A stretch of 64,000 nucleotides of DNA from Saprospirales bacterium (GTDB lineage Bacteria > Bacteroidota > Bacteroidia > Chitinophagales > Saprospiraceae): assembly GCA_016719895.1 (NCBI GenBank), contig JADJYG010000006.1:62001-126000 (forward strand), given 5' to 3'. Of this stretch, positions 43,890 through 52,588 are shown one piece after another. The position numbers and the translations under genes were made by a program. Position 1 is the stretch's first letter; the number at the start of each line of letters is the position of its first letter. The notes under the pieces were generated by a model. That model did no database searches and was not told the origin of the DNA. It was given only the letters and a program-made list of their open reading frames with translations.

Positions 43890-46119
43890 TTACTGTGCGC
43901 GTCCGAAGAAAACATACACAATCAGCGCACAAAGCCCCAACGTAAGCAGCGCCACCCACCAGACGGGCGACGAAAATTCGACCGGCTTGTCGTCGCCGAT
44001 CAGGACAAACGTCGCCCAGCGGCTGGGGTGGGCTTCGGCGAGGGTAGCCTGGCGGAGGTAATCGCGCTGGGCCTGGCTGAGGGCGTCGTCTTTGTTTTGC
44101 CCGGCTTTCAAATGTTCAAAAAAACGGAGGATAATGTTTTTGGAAGCGTCGTCGTCGGCATTCCACAGGCTCATGACAATGTTGGGGCAGCCGGCGTATT
44201 TGAATGCGCGGGAGAGGCTCATGACGCCTTCGCCGCGCTGGAGGCGGCCGGCGCCGGTTTGGCAGGCGCTGAGCACGGCGAGGTCGGCGCTGAGTTGCAT
44301 GTTGTACAGTTCGTAGGCGTGCAAGGCGCCGTCTTCGGCGGAATCGGGGCTGAACAGAATTTGGGAGTAGAGCGGGTCTTCGTCGTCGGCGCAGGCGTGG
44401 GTGGCCAGGTGGAGGAGCCGGCACTGCGGGGCAATTTGTTTGAAGGCCCGTTCGGTGGCGGCTTCGGCCAAAAACGCCTGGCCGGTGCGGAGCAGTTGGT
44501 GCACGGTTTGTACTTCGGGCCTGTTTTGTTTCAAATCGGGGATCAGGCCGCCGCGCCAATGCCTATTGGCCACTGCGCTGCCAATGCCGCGCGAAGCCAG
44601 GGGCTGGCCGCTGAAAGCGGGGGCGAAGCCGGAATAATAGTGCTGGTGTGGCCGTCGGCGGGGCGATTGTTCGAGCAGCAGCGCGGCGGAGTATTCGTAG
44701 CGGATGTTTTTGGTTTTGATCAAATAGGGCAGCTCGCGCCAGTTTTCGGCGGCGAGGGTTTCGGGGCTGGGGGCTTTTTCGAGCAGGATTTGGAAGGGGA
44801 GGTAGTGGAGGGGGCCGTCGGGGATGATGACCAATTCTGCTGTGTAGGGAAGACTGGACAGGGCTGGAGCGAGCAGACTCCGATAGAGCCGGTGTGCGTC
44901 GGTGGCAAATTGGTCGATATCGCCTGCGTGCTGGATGGCTGCAGTGCGGTATATTGCGGAGTCTAGTTGAGCGTCGCGGCGCACCTGCCGCAGTTGGAGG
45001 TCTTCGGCGGTTATTCTGAACAGGTAAAAAACGGAATCGGTGGCGAAGTATTCCACCAAGGTAGTTCCAGTGGCGGCTAACTGATGGCGCAATTGCGTGA
45101 GGGCGGGTACAGCGCTGTATTTCAGTTGGAAAAAATTGCTGTGTTTTTGTCGGGTTTCTGCTAAATAGGCCTCGTAACGGTTTTTGGCAGCCAGCAGCCG
45201 GGCTTGGTATGCAACCAGTTTTTGCCCGGCCGGAGTGGAGGAATCGTTTCGCGCGGCCAGAACGAGGTGCTCGAGGAAAATAATCTCCTGGCGCAAAGAG
45301 TCTTCTCGATGGCGATGCGTTTCAGGCAAGCCAGCTATTTGCCGGATGCCGGGATCTTGCAGTTTTTCACGTAAAATCGTGGCTTTGCACTGGTCGGGCT
45401 TGATCAAAGTTTGACAGATGAATGCTTGCATTGGCTGCCCGTTCGTACGTCATGACAAGTCTTGCCTTGTACCAGGATTGATCAAAAATTGCCGCTGCTT
45501 TCAGAAAATGCTCCAAGGCCCGCTCGTAGTCGCCTTGCCTGCTACGGAAATAAGCAATGTTGAAATGCCAGTTGCCATAAACGGGATGCCCGGGCGGATA
45601 AAGGATTTCGGAAAGATTTATGCCTTTATACTGCCAGTAGACTGCCATTTCATAGTCGCCGCGAAGCGCATAGTTGGTGGCAACTCCCACGCAGCCGTCC
45701 AACATGAGCGCATTAATTCCGAAATGCTCCTCCATCGAAGTTAGCGCGGCGAGGAAATTATCCAATCCGGTTTCCAGTTCTCCGTGAACGGTTTGCATGT
45801 TGCCGAGGATACCTTTCATTATTGTGGAGGCATACAACAACGCGGAGTCTTTTTTATGAAGCAGCAGGTCTTCATACATCGGCACGCATGCTGACAGTTT
45901 TACATAAAGTGTATCGAGCTCGCCAGCGGCAAATTTTTTCAGCGTCCAGTCCAGATCCGCTTGCGCTTGTGCGCGTGCGTGGTCCCAGGTTGAGTCGCTC
46001 CAATGGTGTTGTGGGGCGTGGACATCTGTAGCGTCCAAGTTTTTAGCATATGTAGTTGGTGGTTTTTCACAACTCAAAAAAACACTACAGAAAGCAGCCA
46101 GGCTAATCAAATGGTTCAT
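43890..46119 (-). pseudogene. TPR-CHAT lipoprotein/membrane protease with one frame break
   Basis: The ATG at 46117-46119 begins a lipoprotein-like signal (LISLAAFCSVFLSC). TPR-like helices follow (GELETGLDNFLAALTSMEEHFG, GDYERALEHFLKAAAIFDQ). At about 45392, in FDQAR, the frame closes. Removing one base there joins it to a second frame, QCKATILREKLQDPG. That frame encodes a coiled segment and a complete CHAT domain: His in LLHLATHACADDEDP, Cys in AVLSACQTGAGRLQRGEG, then IVMSLWNADDDASKNI. It ends in a C-terminal TM helix (VALLTLGLCALIVYVFF). If unbroken it would be about 740 residues. Both halves keep their key residues, so decay, if real, is recent. Its operon partner upstream is the small exported protein at 46163. 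Confidence 0.75.
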
Positions 46120-46162
46120 AGAAAAAGCAGGATATTGTTTTAATGACAAACCAGAATCCAGC

Positions 46163-46552
46163 TCATTCCCGAATTTCGGGTTTACTGGGCGTCCGGGAAA
46201 CGAACAGGTTCCCGTCACTGGCTGCAGCAGTCAGTTGCGAATCGATCTCGAGGACGGTCAGTCCCCCACTCGGCGCAATCTCCAAACGAGCCCCGGGCTG
46301 AATAACCAGGCTATAAATTTCTTCATTTTTGCTGGTAAGCACCGGATAATTTTTCCGGTCGCTGGTTTGTTGCGGGATGACGACCTGGCAGGCCCAGTCG
46401 GGCACCGTGCCGAGGCTCCAGTTGCGCGGGCAGCTCCAGTTGGTTTCCTGGCCGGGGAAGCCTCCTTTCCAGGTGTTGATTTTTTGTGCGTTGAGCAGGG
46501 TAGCGCCGGCGGCGGAGAGCAGAAGGGCGATGGTAGCGAGCGTCTTTTTCAT
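46163..46552 (-). CDS. Small exported protein with W-C-P-NWS motif, linked to CHAT locus
   Basis: 129 residues. The signal peptide (TIALLLSAAGATLLNAQ) is followed by a compact domain WKGGFPGQETNWSCPRNW, then GTVPDWACQVVIP, YPVL, and a strand-rich tail (LVIQPGARLEIAPSGGLTVL). This resembles the short lectin/Ig-like beta module found in Bacteroidota surface proteins (NW-CP-NW..G.VP pattern) and is here a stand-alone protein. The two Cys could form a disulfide. It lies 43 bp upstream of the CHAT lipoprotein gene in the same orientation and is divergent from the sigma gene, so it is probably co-transcribed with CHAT and may be its substrate, sensor or partner (inference). Confidence 0.75.
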   Translation of the reverse strand: MKKTLATIALLLSAAGATLLNAQKINTWKGGFPGQETNWSCPRNWSLGTVPDWACQVVIPQQTSDRKNYPVLTSKNEEIYSLVIQPGARLEIAPSGGLTVLEIDSQLTAAASDGNLFVSRTPSKPEIRE

Positions 46553-46714
46553 GATGGCAGTGCTTTTTTATGGTTTATACCTGGAAGCGGCAAGTGCTTA
46601 CCACCCAGGGGTAATTTTTTTTCCATTTACCACAATCCCGGCGCCCTTTTTTCACTTCCCGCCGATTCCGGTATTTTTCTCAAATTTGCTCGCCGGCACA
46701 CCCCGGCCCCTGTC
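46553..46714. promoter_or_regulatory. Divergent control region between CHAT operon and sigma/anti-sigma operon
   Basis: 162 bp non-coding. It contains TTACCAC twice in direct orientation (46598-46604 and 46627-46633, 29 bp apart) around a T-rich tract (GGGGTAATTTTTTTTCC). No TAnnTTTG box is evident, which would fit recognition by an alternative sigma, possibly the one encoded here. Inference only. Confidence 0.35.
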
Positions 46715-47296
46715 ATGTCTACCCAGCATCCCGACCAACACTACATCGAAGCCATCCGCACGGGCGACACTGCCGTTTTGCGCCGGCTGATCGCCGAGAG
46801 TTATCCGCCTGTCGAACGCTGGATTTGCCAAAACAGCGGCGCCCCGGCCGACGCGGAAGACGTTTTTGGCGACGCGCTCGAGGCTGTTTTCAGAAAGCTA
46901 AGCCAGGGAGCGACCATCGAGCTCACGGCTCGTTTTTCCACCTATATCTTCAGTATTTGTAAAAAACAATGGCTGAAACGCCTCAACAAAAAAAAATCCG
47001 GCGGCGGGGTAAGCCTGCACGCCCCCGAGGTATTAAGCCTTGAAACAGACGAATGGATGACGGCCCTGCACGATTCAGAAACCATGAACTTCCTCCGAAA
47101 AAAACTGGGCCAGTTGGCCGAATCCTGCCGGCAACTGCTCGAATTGTGCTGGTCGGACGAACGCCTTTCGATGGAAGATATCGCTGTTCGGATGGGCTTT
47201 GCCAGCGCCGGCTACGCCAGCAAACGCAAGCACCAGTGTATTCAAATTTTGAAAAAAAGCATATGGGAGGATCCGCTTGCCGATCAATATTTATAA
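46715..47296 (+). CDS. ECF-type RNA polymerase sigma factor
   Basis: 193 residues from the ATG at 46715; the frame is open further upstream but reads through the divergent promoter region and a signal-less tract. Region 2: FGDALEAVFRKLSQG and LTARFSTYIFSICKKQWLKRL. Region 4: LAESCRQLLELCW, MEDIAVRMGFASAGYASKRKHQCIQILKK, a helix-turn-helix for -35 recognition. It is followed by its presumed anti-sigma 12 bp on, and divergent from the CHAT operon. The sequence is the two-gene counterpart of the fused protein at 35328-36563. Confidence 0.85.
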   Translation: MSTQHPDQHYIEAIRTGDTAVLRRLIAESYPPVERWICQNSGAPADAEDVFGDALEAVFRKLSQGATIELTARFSTYIFSICKKQWLKRLNKKKSGGGVSLHAPEVLSLETDEWMTALHDSETMNFLRKKLGQLAESCRQLLELCWSDERLSMEDIAVRMGFASAGYASKRKHQCIQILKKSIWEDPLADQYL

Positions 47297-47308
47297 ACGC
47301 ACCAAGCC

Positions 47309-48118
47309 ATGTCGCCGGAAGAACGAACTGCACAAATTGAAGCCTGGCTTGACGGAACGCTGGATGCGGAAGCGCGCGCGGCGTTTGCCGCCAGTCTGCG
47401 CGACGACCCTGCGCTCGCCGTGGAGCTCGCCTTGCACGAACGCTTGCGCCAGGCTGTCCGGGAAAAATCGGCAGGCGATTTTCGCCAGCAACTCGACAGC
47501 CTGCTGGGCGAGCACCGCGCCGGCACAGCCCGAATACCCAGCCTGCGCCGCTTTTGGCTCCCGCGCTACAGTTGGGCCTTGGCGGCTGCGCTGCTATTGG
47601 CTGTGGCAGCTGTTTGGTTTTGGTTTCCGGCTGGCCCGGCCCCGGAAGACTTGTATGCCCAGGCCTTTCAGCCGCCCACCCGGTTTTATCACCGGTCGGT
47701 TCGCCACACGGCCGATAGCATGGCTACGGCGCCTGCCGATCCCACTTGGGTGCGCCTCGACTCGGCCTGGGCAGCTGCCGGCCGGGAGCAAGCCCTTCGG
47801 CTCGCGCTTGAAATTTCCAGGGCGGAAACCGACACTCAAAGCCGGCTGGCCGCCTTATACGCGGCGGGGGTGATCGCCCTGGCCGACCAGCAGCCGGAAG
47901 CGGCTATTTTGCACTTGAAAAATGCGGAAGGCAGCAAACTCTATCGCGAGGAAATCGTGTGGTACACGGCTTTGGCCCAGGTGCAACTGGCCTTGCGCGA
48001 CCGTGAGCGAACCGGCGCGGCCATTCAGGCCTTGGAAAACGTTAAAAAAGGGAGCCAGCCGGAGGAGCGGTATTTGATGGCGGAAAAGTTGCTTGAATCA
48101 TTGCGGCGTCAACGGTAA
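47309..48118 (+). CDS. Membrane anti-sigma-like protein with periplasmic TPR-like domain
   Basis: 269 residues. The cytoplasmic N-part (1-85) has IEAWLDGTLDAEARAAFAASLRDDPALAVELALHE, the same pattern as anti-sigma N-domains and as the second half of the fused protein. One TM helix lies at about 90-108 (WALAAALLLAVAAVWFWF). The outer part is helical, with TPR-like pairs (ALRLALEISRAE, LAALYAAGVIALADQQPEAAILHLKNAEG, VQLALRDRERTGAAIQALENVKKG). It probably senses an envelope signal and restrains the sigma encoded 12 bp upstream. No zinc-binding HxxxCxxC motif is visible. Convergent with the hydrolase gene (4-bp gap). Confidence 0.75.
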   Translation: MSPEERTAQIEAWLDGTLDAEARAAFAASLRDDPALAVELALHERLRQAVREKSAGDFRQQLDSLLGEHRAGTARIPSLRRFWLPRYSWALAAALLLAVAAVWFWFPAGPAPEDLYAQAFQPPTRFYHRSVRHTADSMATAPADPTWVRLDSAWAAAGREQALRLALEISRAETDTQSRLAALYAAGVIALADQQPEAAILHLKNAEGSKLYREEIVWYTALAQVQLALRDRERTGAAIQALENVKKGSQPEERYLMAEKLLESLRRQR

Positions 48119-48122
48119 ACGT

Positions 48123-48926
48123 TCAGGCTTTGGATTTTGCCCGCATCCGCTCGCGCAAGTCCTCTCCGATCAGCCGGTGTCCGGCGTTCATGCGGTAGAT
48201 GCGGACGTTGCGCACGCCTTCCACCATTTTTTTTACGGTTTTATAGTGGATCATCTCATCTTTTGTTCCGAAATAAATATCTACCGGCAGACCCGATTCG
48301 CGCCAGATGGCTTTGATGCGTTGGCGGCGCAGGTAAAACGAATCGAGGGCAAACCAGCATCCGAAGCTGCGCCGGAAGCGCTCGGGGCGGGTGAGGTTGA
48401 AGGATAAAAAATGCAGGATGAGCGGCGGCACCAGGTTCAGCCGGCGCCCCAGATCGAGCAGGCGCAGAAACCACTGCGGGCGTTTGAGCAGCTGGTGAAA
48501 AATCCGGCGAACCCACATAGGCGTGCGCACCGCCATAGGCATGCCTTTCGTCCGGATGCCGTCGGGAGCCAACAGATACAATTTGTCGAGTTGGGGGAGC
48601 AATTCCGGCAACATGGCCTGCACGAGGCGCGCGCCAAAACTGTAGCCCATCAGGCTCAGGCGGTTTTTGTTTTCCCTGGACATGATTTGGCGGATAATAG
48701 CCAGCAGGTCTTCTTTTGAAAAACTGCGCTCCGGCCATTCGGTCTGCCCATGAAATGGCAAATCAAAAGCGACTACGGTGTAGCGTTCCGCCAGGGCGCC
48801 CTCCAGAATGGCGAACAGGCGTGCCCGGTCGCCGAAGCCGTGCAGGGCCACCAGCAGCCGCGGCCCCTGCCCAAACCGCAGGCAGTGTATGCGGGCATTT
48901 TGATATTCCAGATAAAAAGACTGCAT
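48123..48926 (-). CDS. Alpha/beta hydrolase
   Basis: A 267-residue alpha/beta-hydrolase fold protein. Landmarks: oxyanion segment LLVALHGFGDR, FDLPFHGQTEWP, nucleophile elbow LMGYSFGAR (Ser), a helical lid (PMWVRRIFHQLLKRPQWFLRLLD), acid region VDIYFGTKDEMI (Asp), and catalytic His in MNAGHRLIGE. No signal peptide, so cytoplasmic. The substrate cannot be inferred; family members include esterases and lipases. Not obviously linked to its neighbours: the response regulator upstream is on the same strand, 30 bp away, so co-transcription is possible. Confidence 0.85.
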   Translation of the reverse strand: MQSFYLEYQNARIHCLRFGQGPRLLVALHGFGDRARLFAILEGALAERYTVVAFDLPFHGQTEWPERSFSKEDLLAIIRQIMSRENKNRLSLMGYSFGARLVQAMLPELLPQLDKLYLLAPDGIRTKGMPMAVRTPMWVRRIFHQLLKRPQWFLRLLDLGRRLNLVPPLILHFLSFNLTRPERFRRSFGCWFALDSFYLRRQRIKAIWRESGLPVDIYFGTKDEMIHYKTVKKMVEGVRNVRIYRMNAGHRLIGEDLRERMRAKSKA

Positions 48927-48956
48927 GAAGGGTAGCTGTTATATTCCACACTCGCG

Positions 48957-49661
48957 TCACTCGTCCACCCGGAACTTGAACCCCACGCCGTGAATATTTT
49001 CCACCTTGATGCGCTCGTCGCGGTTCAGGTATTTGCGCAAGCGGGAGATAAACACGTCGAGGCTGCGGCCAAGGAAATAATCGTCTTTACCCCAGATGGT
49101 TTCCAGGATATAGGAGCGCTTCACCACCTGGTTGCGGTTTTCGTAGAGAAGTTTGAGGAGGTCGGCTTCTTTTTGGGTGAGCGTTTCGCCTTCTTCGTCG
49201 CCGTAGGCGAGGTGCAGGTTTTTGTAATCGAACTGGTAATGGCCGATACTGGTCGGCGTGTTGGATTTCAGGATGCCGGTGTATTTGGAGCGGCGCAGGA
49301 AAATATCGATTTTCAGGAGCAGTTCTTCAATACTGAACGGTTTGGTGATATAATCATCGGCGCCGATCGTGAGGCCGTGGATTTTATCTTGTTTCAGGCT
49401 TTTGGCGGTCAGGAAAATGATGGGCACCTGGTCGTCGCGCTTGCGGATCTCTTCTGCCAGCGTATACCCATCCACCTCCGGAAGCATCACGTCCAGAATG
49501 CACAGGTCAAATTTCTGGCCGGACTGGATCACCTCCAGGGCTTTCTGGCCGTCTTCGCAATAGGTGACCTGGTAACCGTTAAACTCAAGGTTGTCGCGCG
49601 TGACATAGCTCAGGCTTTCATCATCCTCGACGTAAAACAAGTGTGCTTTTATTTCGGCCAT
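48957..49661 (-). CDS. OmpR/PhoB-family response regulator
   Basis: 234 residues. The receiver domain has acidic pocket VEDDES, phospho-acceptor LCILDVMLPEVDGY (Asp of ILD), the Thr switch FLTAKS and KPFSIEELLLKI. The C-terminal winged-helix DNA-binding domain begins about 130: TLTQKEADLLKLLYENRNQVVKRSYILETIWG, DVFISRLRKYLNRDERIKVENIHGVGFKF. The matching histidine kinase is not in the window. A TAnnTTTG box lies 53 bp upstream. The set of target genes is unknown. Confidence 0.93.
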   Translation of the reverse strand: MAEIKAHLFYVEDDESLSYVTRDNLEFNGYQVTYCEDGQKALEVIQSGQKFDLCILDVMLPEVDGYTLAEEIRKRDDQVPIIFLTAKSLKQDKIHGLTIGADDYITKPFSIEELLLKIDIFLRRSKYTGILKSNTPTSIGHYQFDYKNLHLAYGDEEGETLTQKEADLLKLLYENRNQVVKRSYILETIWGKDDYFLGRSLDVFISRLRKYLNRDERIKVENIHGVGFKFRVDE

Positions 49662-49713
49662 TGGTCCGGTGGATTTGTGTGTTCAGGTTGGGTGTTTCGT
49701 TTTCGGCAACGGG

Positions 49714-49721
49714 CAAACTTA
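49714..49721 (-). promoter_or_regulatory. -7 box for the response regulator gene
   Basis: The complement reads TAAGTTTG, a TAnnTTTG match followed by CCCG, 53 bp upstream of the ATG at 49661. Confidence 0.5.
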
Positions 49722-49818
49722 ACACAAGTTGGCGTAAAAAATACAGTATGCCGCAAGCCATTTAGCATCGTGTCCAAAATCTGCCTTCCAAAATGGAAAG
49801 CTATTTGTGACACGATAC

Positions 49819-50451
49819 CTATAGTTTGCGGACGATCATCAACCCGTCGCGCAGGGGCAGCAACAGGTTCTCAACCCGTTCGTCTGCCTGCAGGCGTGCA
49901 TTAAAGGCGCGCAGCGCCCGGGCGGTGGCATCCTTTTCATCGAGCAGCACCTTGCCATCCCAAAGCGCGTTGTCGGCCAGTAATATACCGCCACTGCGCA
50001 ATTTGGGCAGCGCCAGTTCATAATGAAGGGCATAGTCCAGTTTGCCGGCATCGAGAAAGACCAGGTCGAATACCTCGTTCAAATGGGGTAAAATAATAGC
50101 GGCGTCGCCAAGGTGGAGCTCGATTTGCCGTTCGAGCCCGGCCAGCCCGATGTATTTCCGGATAAAGGGCTCCAGTTCGTCGTTGGCTTCAATGGTATGA
50201 AGCCGCCCCTCATCCGGAAGGCCCTGTGCAAGGCAGATAGCGCTGTAGCCGGTAAAGGTGCCGATTTCGAGTATCCGTCGGGGGCGGATCATTTGGCTGA
50301 TCAACCGCAGGAGCATGCCTTGAATGGGCCCCGACAACATGTGCGGGTTCAGGGTATGCAGTTGGGTTTCGCGCTCCAGCGCCTGCAACAGCGGGGGCGC
50401 CGCAGAGGTATGTTGCGCACAATATTGAAGGAGCTTTTCGTTGTTCGGCAT
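49819..50451 (-). CDS. Class I SAM-dependent O-methyltransferase (CCoAOMT-like)
   Basis: 210 residues, typical of the caffeoyl-CoA O-methyltransferase/TrmR-like family. Motifs: SGPIQGMLLRLISQMI, SAM-binding ILEIGTFTGYSAICLAQGLP, acidic HTIEANDE, HLGDA, metal-binding FDLVFLDAGKLDYALHYELALP, and ADNALWDGKVL. Bacteroidota relatives include tRNA U34-modification enzymes and small-molecule O-methyltransferases; the sequence does not decide. 157 bp upstream of the response regulator start, same strand. Confidence 0.88.
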   Translation of the reverse strand: MPNNEKLLQYCAQHTSAAPPLLQALERETQLHTLNPHMLSGPIQGMLLRLISQMIRPRRILEIGTFTGYSAICLAQGLPDEGRLHTIEANDELEPFIRKYIGLAGLERQIELHLGDAAIILPHLNEVFDLVFLDAGKLDYALHYELALPKLRSGGILLADNALWDGKVLLDEKDATARALRAFNARLQADERVENLLLPLRDGLMIVRKL

Positions 50452-50564
50452 GGCTGGACAAACTTATGCGCCACCGGCGGAAGGAGGTGTGCCGCAAAAA
50501 AAGCATATAAAACCGGGTTTGCAGTTTTTTTTAAAAATTCTTTTCCAGTTTTGGCGAAAGGCGT

Positions 50565-50572
50565 TACCTTTG
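50565..50572 (+). promoter_or_regulatory. -7 box for the tRNA-tuf operon
   Basis: TACCTTTG followed by CACTCGC, preceded by TTTTGGCGAAAGG. It lies about 98 bp upstream of the first tRNA and is a strong match to the Bacteroidota housekeeping -7 element. Confidence 0.65.
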
Positions 50573-50669
50573 CACTCGCTTTTCGAAAGGGGGTATCTTC
50601 CGGAAGAAAAAGTACGTTGTTTGAACTTGAATTTTTCGATTTGAAGAGCCATTGGAGTGGCAGTAACTG

Positions 50670-50742
50670 GCCAGTGTAGCTCAGTTGGTAGAGCAGCTGA
50701 TTTGTAATCAGCTGGTCGGGGGTTCGAGTCCCTTCACTGGCT
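50670..50742 (+). tRNA. tRNA-Thr (anticodon TGT)
   Basis: 73 nt. Acceptor GCCAGTG / CACTGGC, D-arm TAGCTCAGTTGGTAGAGC, anticodon loop TTTGTAA within CTGAT-ATCAG, T-loop GGGTTCGAGTCCC. Discriminator T; no encoded CCA. First tRNA of a four-tRNA cluster upstream of tuf. Confidence 0.95.
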
Positions 50743-50809
50743 CAGAATTTTTGACTTTTAAATTTTACATTTAGACTTTGAACAGAAGTCAAAATGTAAA
50801 AGATGAAGG

Positions 50810-50893
50810 GGGGGTGCCCCGGAGTTGGAGAGCCGGGCCAGACTGTAAATCTGGTGCTTGACCGCTGAGTAGGTTCGAATCCCACCACCCCCA
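50810..50893 (+). tRNA. tRNA-Tyr (anticodon GTA)
   Basis: 84 nt, class II with a long variable arm. Acceptor GGGGGTG / CACCCCC, anticodon stem-loop CAGACTGTAAATCTG, long variable arm TGCTTGACCGCTGA, T-loop TTCGAAT. The T-stem GTAGG / CCCAC carries one A-C mismatch. Confidence 0.93.
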
Positions 50894-50994
50894 CTATGAA
50901 TGATAAATGTTGAATACGATCTGACGCGTTATTTTGGCAGTGCCGTCTGAAAAAATAACCGGTCCGGCATGGTTCAGCAGGGATGATTCAGATT

Positions 50995-51067
50995 GCGGTG
51001 GTAGCTCAGTTGGTAGAGCGTCAGCCTTCCAAGCTGAATGTCGCGAGTTCGAATCTCGTCCGCCGCT
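50995..51067 (+). tRNA. tRNA-Gly (anticodon TCC)
   Basis: 73 nt. Acceptor GCGGTGG / CCGCCGC with one G-T pair, D-arm TAGCTCAGTTGGTAGAGC, anticodon stem-loop CAGCCTTCCAAGCTG, T-arm GCGAGTTCGAATCTCGT. Confidence 0.95.
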
Positions 51068-51151
51068 CCGTCGAACGATCAAACCGTCGTAAGTTACAAG
51101 TTGCTGCTTTCCCGGTGGCGGCGAAGAGCTGACGACTATTGGCTTTTGTTC

Positions 51152-51223
<72 letters not shown>

Positions 51224-51282
51224 CAAACGATGTGGTAACAGGATAATTTGAATGTGCGGTGGTGCCTGCATCAAATTTTCGA

Positions 51283-51324
51283 TTATCACATTATCACATT
51301 AACAAATTATCACATCAACAAATT
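51283..51324. repeat. Low-complexity TTATCACA/AACAAAT phrase repeat upstream of tuf
   Basis: Consists of reiterated ATTATCACA, ATTAACAAA and CATCAACAAAT words. Similar words recur in the rplA-rplJ gap (55021-55107). Confidence 0.6.
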
Positions 51325-51338
51325 TTTAGTCTAAACCA

Positions 51339-52535
51339 ATGGCAAAAGAGACATTTGCACGCACAAAGCCGCACGTAAATATCGGTACGATCGGACACGT
51401 AGACCACGGTAAGACTACCCTGACCGCAGCGATCACTTATGTTCTTTCCAGCAAGGGATTGGCCAAAAAGACGGATTATGCTTCCATTGATGCTGCTCCG
51501 GAAGAAAAAGAGCGGGGTATTACGATTAACACCGCTCACGTAGAATATGAAACGGAAAAGCGTCACTATGCGCACGTTGACTGCCCGGGTCACGCCGACT
51601 ATGTCAAAAACATGATCACCGGCGCCGCCCAGATGGACGGGGCCATCCTGGTGGTTGCCGCCACCGACGGCCCGATGCCCCAAACCCGCGAACACATCCT
51701 GCTGGCCCGCCAGGTAGGTGTGCCGCAGATTGTGGTTTTCATGAACAAAGTCGACCTTGTTGACGACGATGAGATGCTCGAGCTCGTGGATATGGAGGTA
51801 CGCGAACTGTTGACCTCCTACGGCTTCAACGGCGATGACGCCTACGTTATCAAAGGCTCTGCACTGAAAGCCCTGGAAGGCGATGCCGCCGGCGTTCAAG
51901 CTATTAACGAACTGATGGATGCTTGCGACAAAGACATTCCGGAACCGGTTCGCGAAACCGACAAGCCGTTCCTGATGCCGGTGGAAGACGTATTTACCAT
52001 CACCGGCCGCGGTACCGTTGCTACCGGCCGTATCGAGCGCGGCGTAATCAACACGGGCGACCCGGTTGAAATCATCGGCATGATGAAAGAAGGTGAAAAA
52101 CCGCTGACTTCCACGATCACCGGCGTGGAAATGTTCCGTAAAATCCTGGAGCGCGGTGAAGCTGGCGACAACGCCGGATTGTTGCTCCGCGGTATTGAAA
52201 AAGACCAGATCCGCCGCGGTATGGTTATTTGCAAACCGGGCAGCGTCAAGCCGCACAAGAAATTTAAGTGCTCGGTGTACGTGTTGTCGAAAGAAGAAGG
52301 CGGCCGGCACACGCCGTTCTTTAACGGCTACCGCCCGCAATTCTACTTCCGTACGACCGACGTTACCGGCAACGTTAAGCTGCCGGCCAACGTAGAAATG
52401 GTTATGCCGGGTGATAATATCGAATTTGAAGTGGAACTCCACAACACGATCGCCCTCGAAAAAGGGCTGCGCTTCGCTATCCGCGAAGGCGGCCGTACGG
52501 TAGGCGCCGGTCAGGTGACGGAGATAATGGACTAA
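51339..52535 (+). CDS. tuf: Elongation factor Tu
   Basis: GTPase that delivers aminoacyl-tRNA to the ribosome. Full-length at 398 residues. G1 GHVDHGKTT, G2 RGITINTAHVEYE, G3 DCPGHADY, G4 NKVD, G5 GSALKAL; domains II (GRGTVATGRIERG) and III (KFKCSVYVLSKEEGG) follow. Encoded in the tRNA-tuf cluster conserved with the tufB operon of other bacteria, followed by a strong hairpin and tRNA-Trp. The C-terminal REGGRTVGAGQV matches the kirromycin-site region. Confidence 0.99.
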   Translation: MAKETFARTKPHVNIGTIGHVDHGKTTLTAAITYVLSSKGLAKKTDYASIDAAPEEKERGITINTAHVEYETEKRHYAHVDCPGHADYVKNMITGAAQMDGAILVVAATDGPMPQTREHILLARQVGVPQIVVFMNKVDLVDDDEMLELVDMEVRELLTSYGFNGDDAYVIKGSALKALEGDAAGVQAINELMDACDKDIPEPVRETDKPFLMPVEDVFTITGRGTVATGRIERGVINTGDPVEIIGMMKEGEKPLTSTITGVEMFRKILERGEAGDNAGLLLRGIEKDQIRRGMVICKPGSVKPHKKFKCSVYVLSKEEGGRHTPFFNGYRPQFYFRTTDVTGNVKLPANVEMVMPGDNIEFEVELHNTIALEKGLRFAIREGGRTVGAGQVTEIMD

Positions 52536-52539
52536 TATT

Positions 52540-52584
52540 CATGGCGTGATGGAGTGATTTTTCTAATCATTCCATCACGCCATG
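52540..52584 (+). terminator. Hairpin after tuf
   Basis: A 19-bp stem CATGGCGTGATGGAGTGAT (52540-52558) / ATCATTCCATCACGCCATG (52566-52584) with one G-T pair and a 7-nt loop, directly after the tuf stop and 4 bp before tRNA-Trp. It lacks a downstream T run, so it may be a processing signal rather than a full terminator. Confidence 0.65.
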
Positions 52585-52588
52585 CCCG

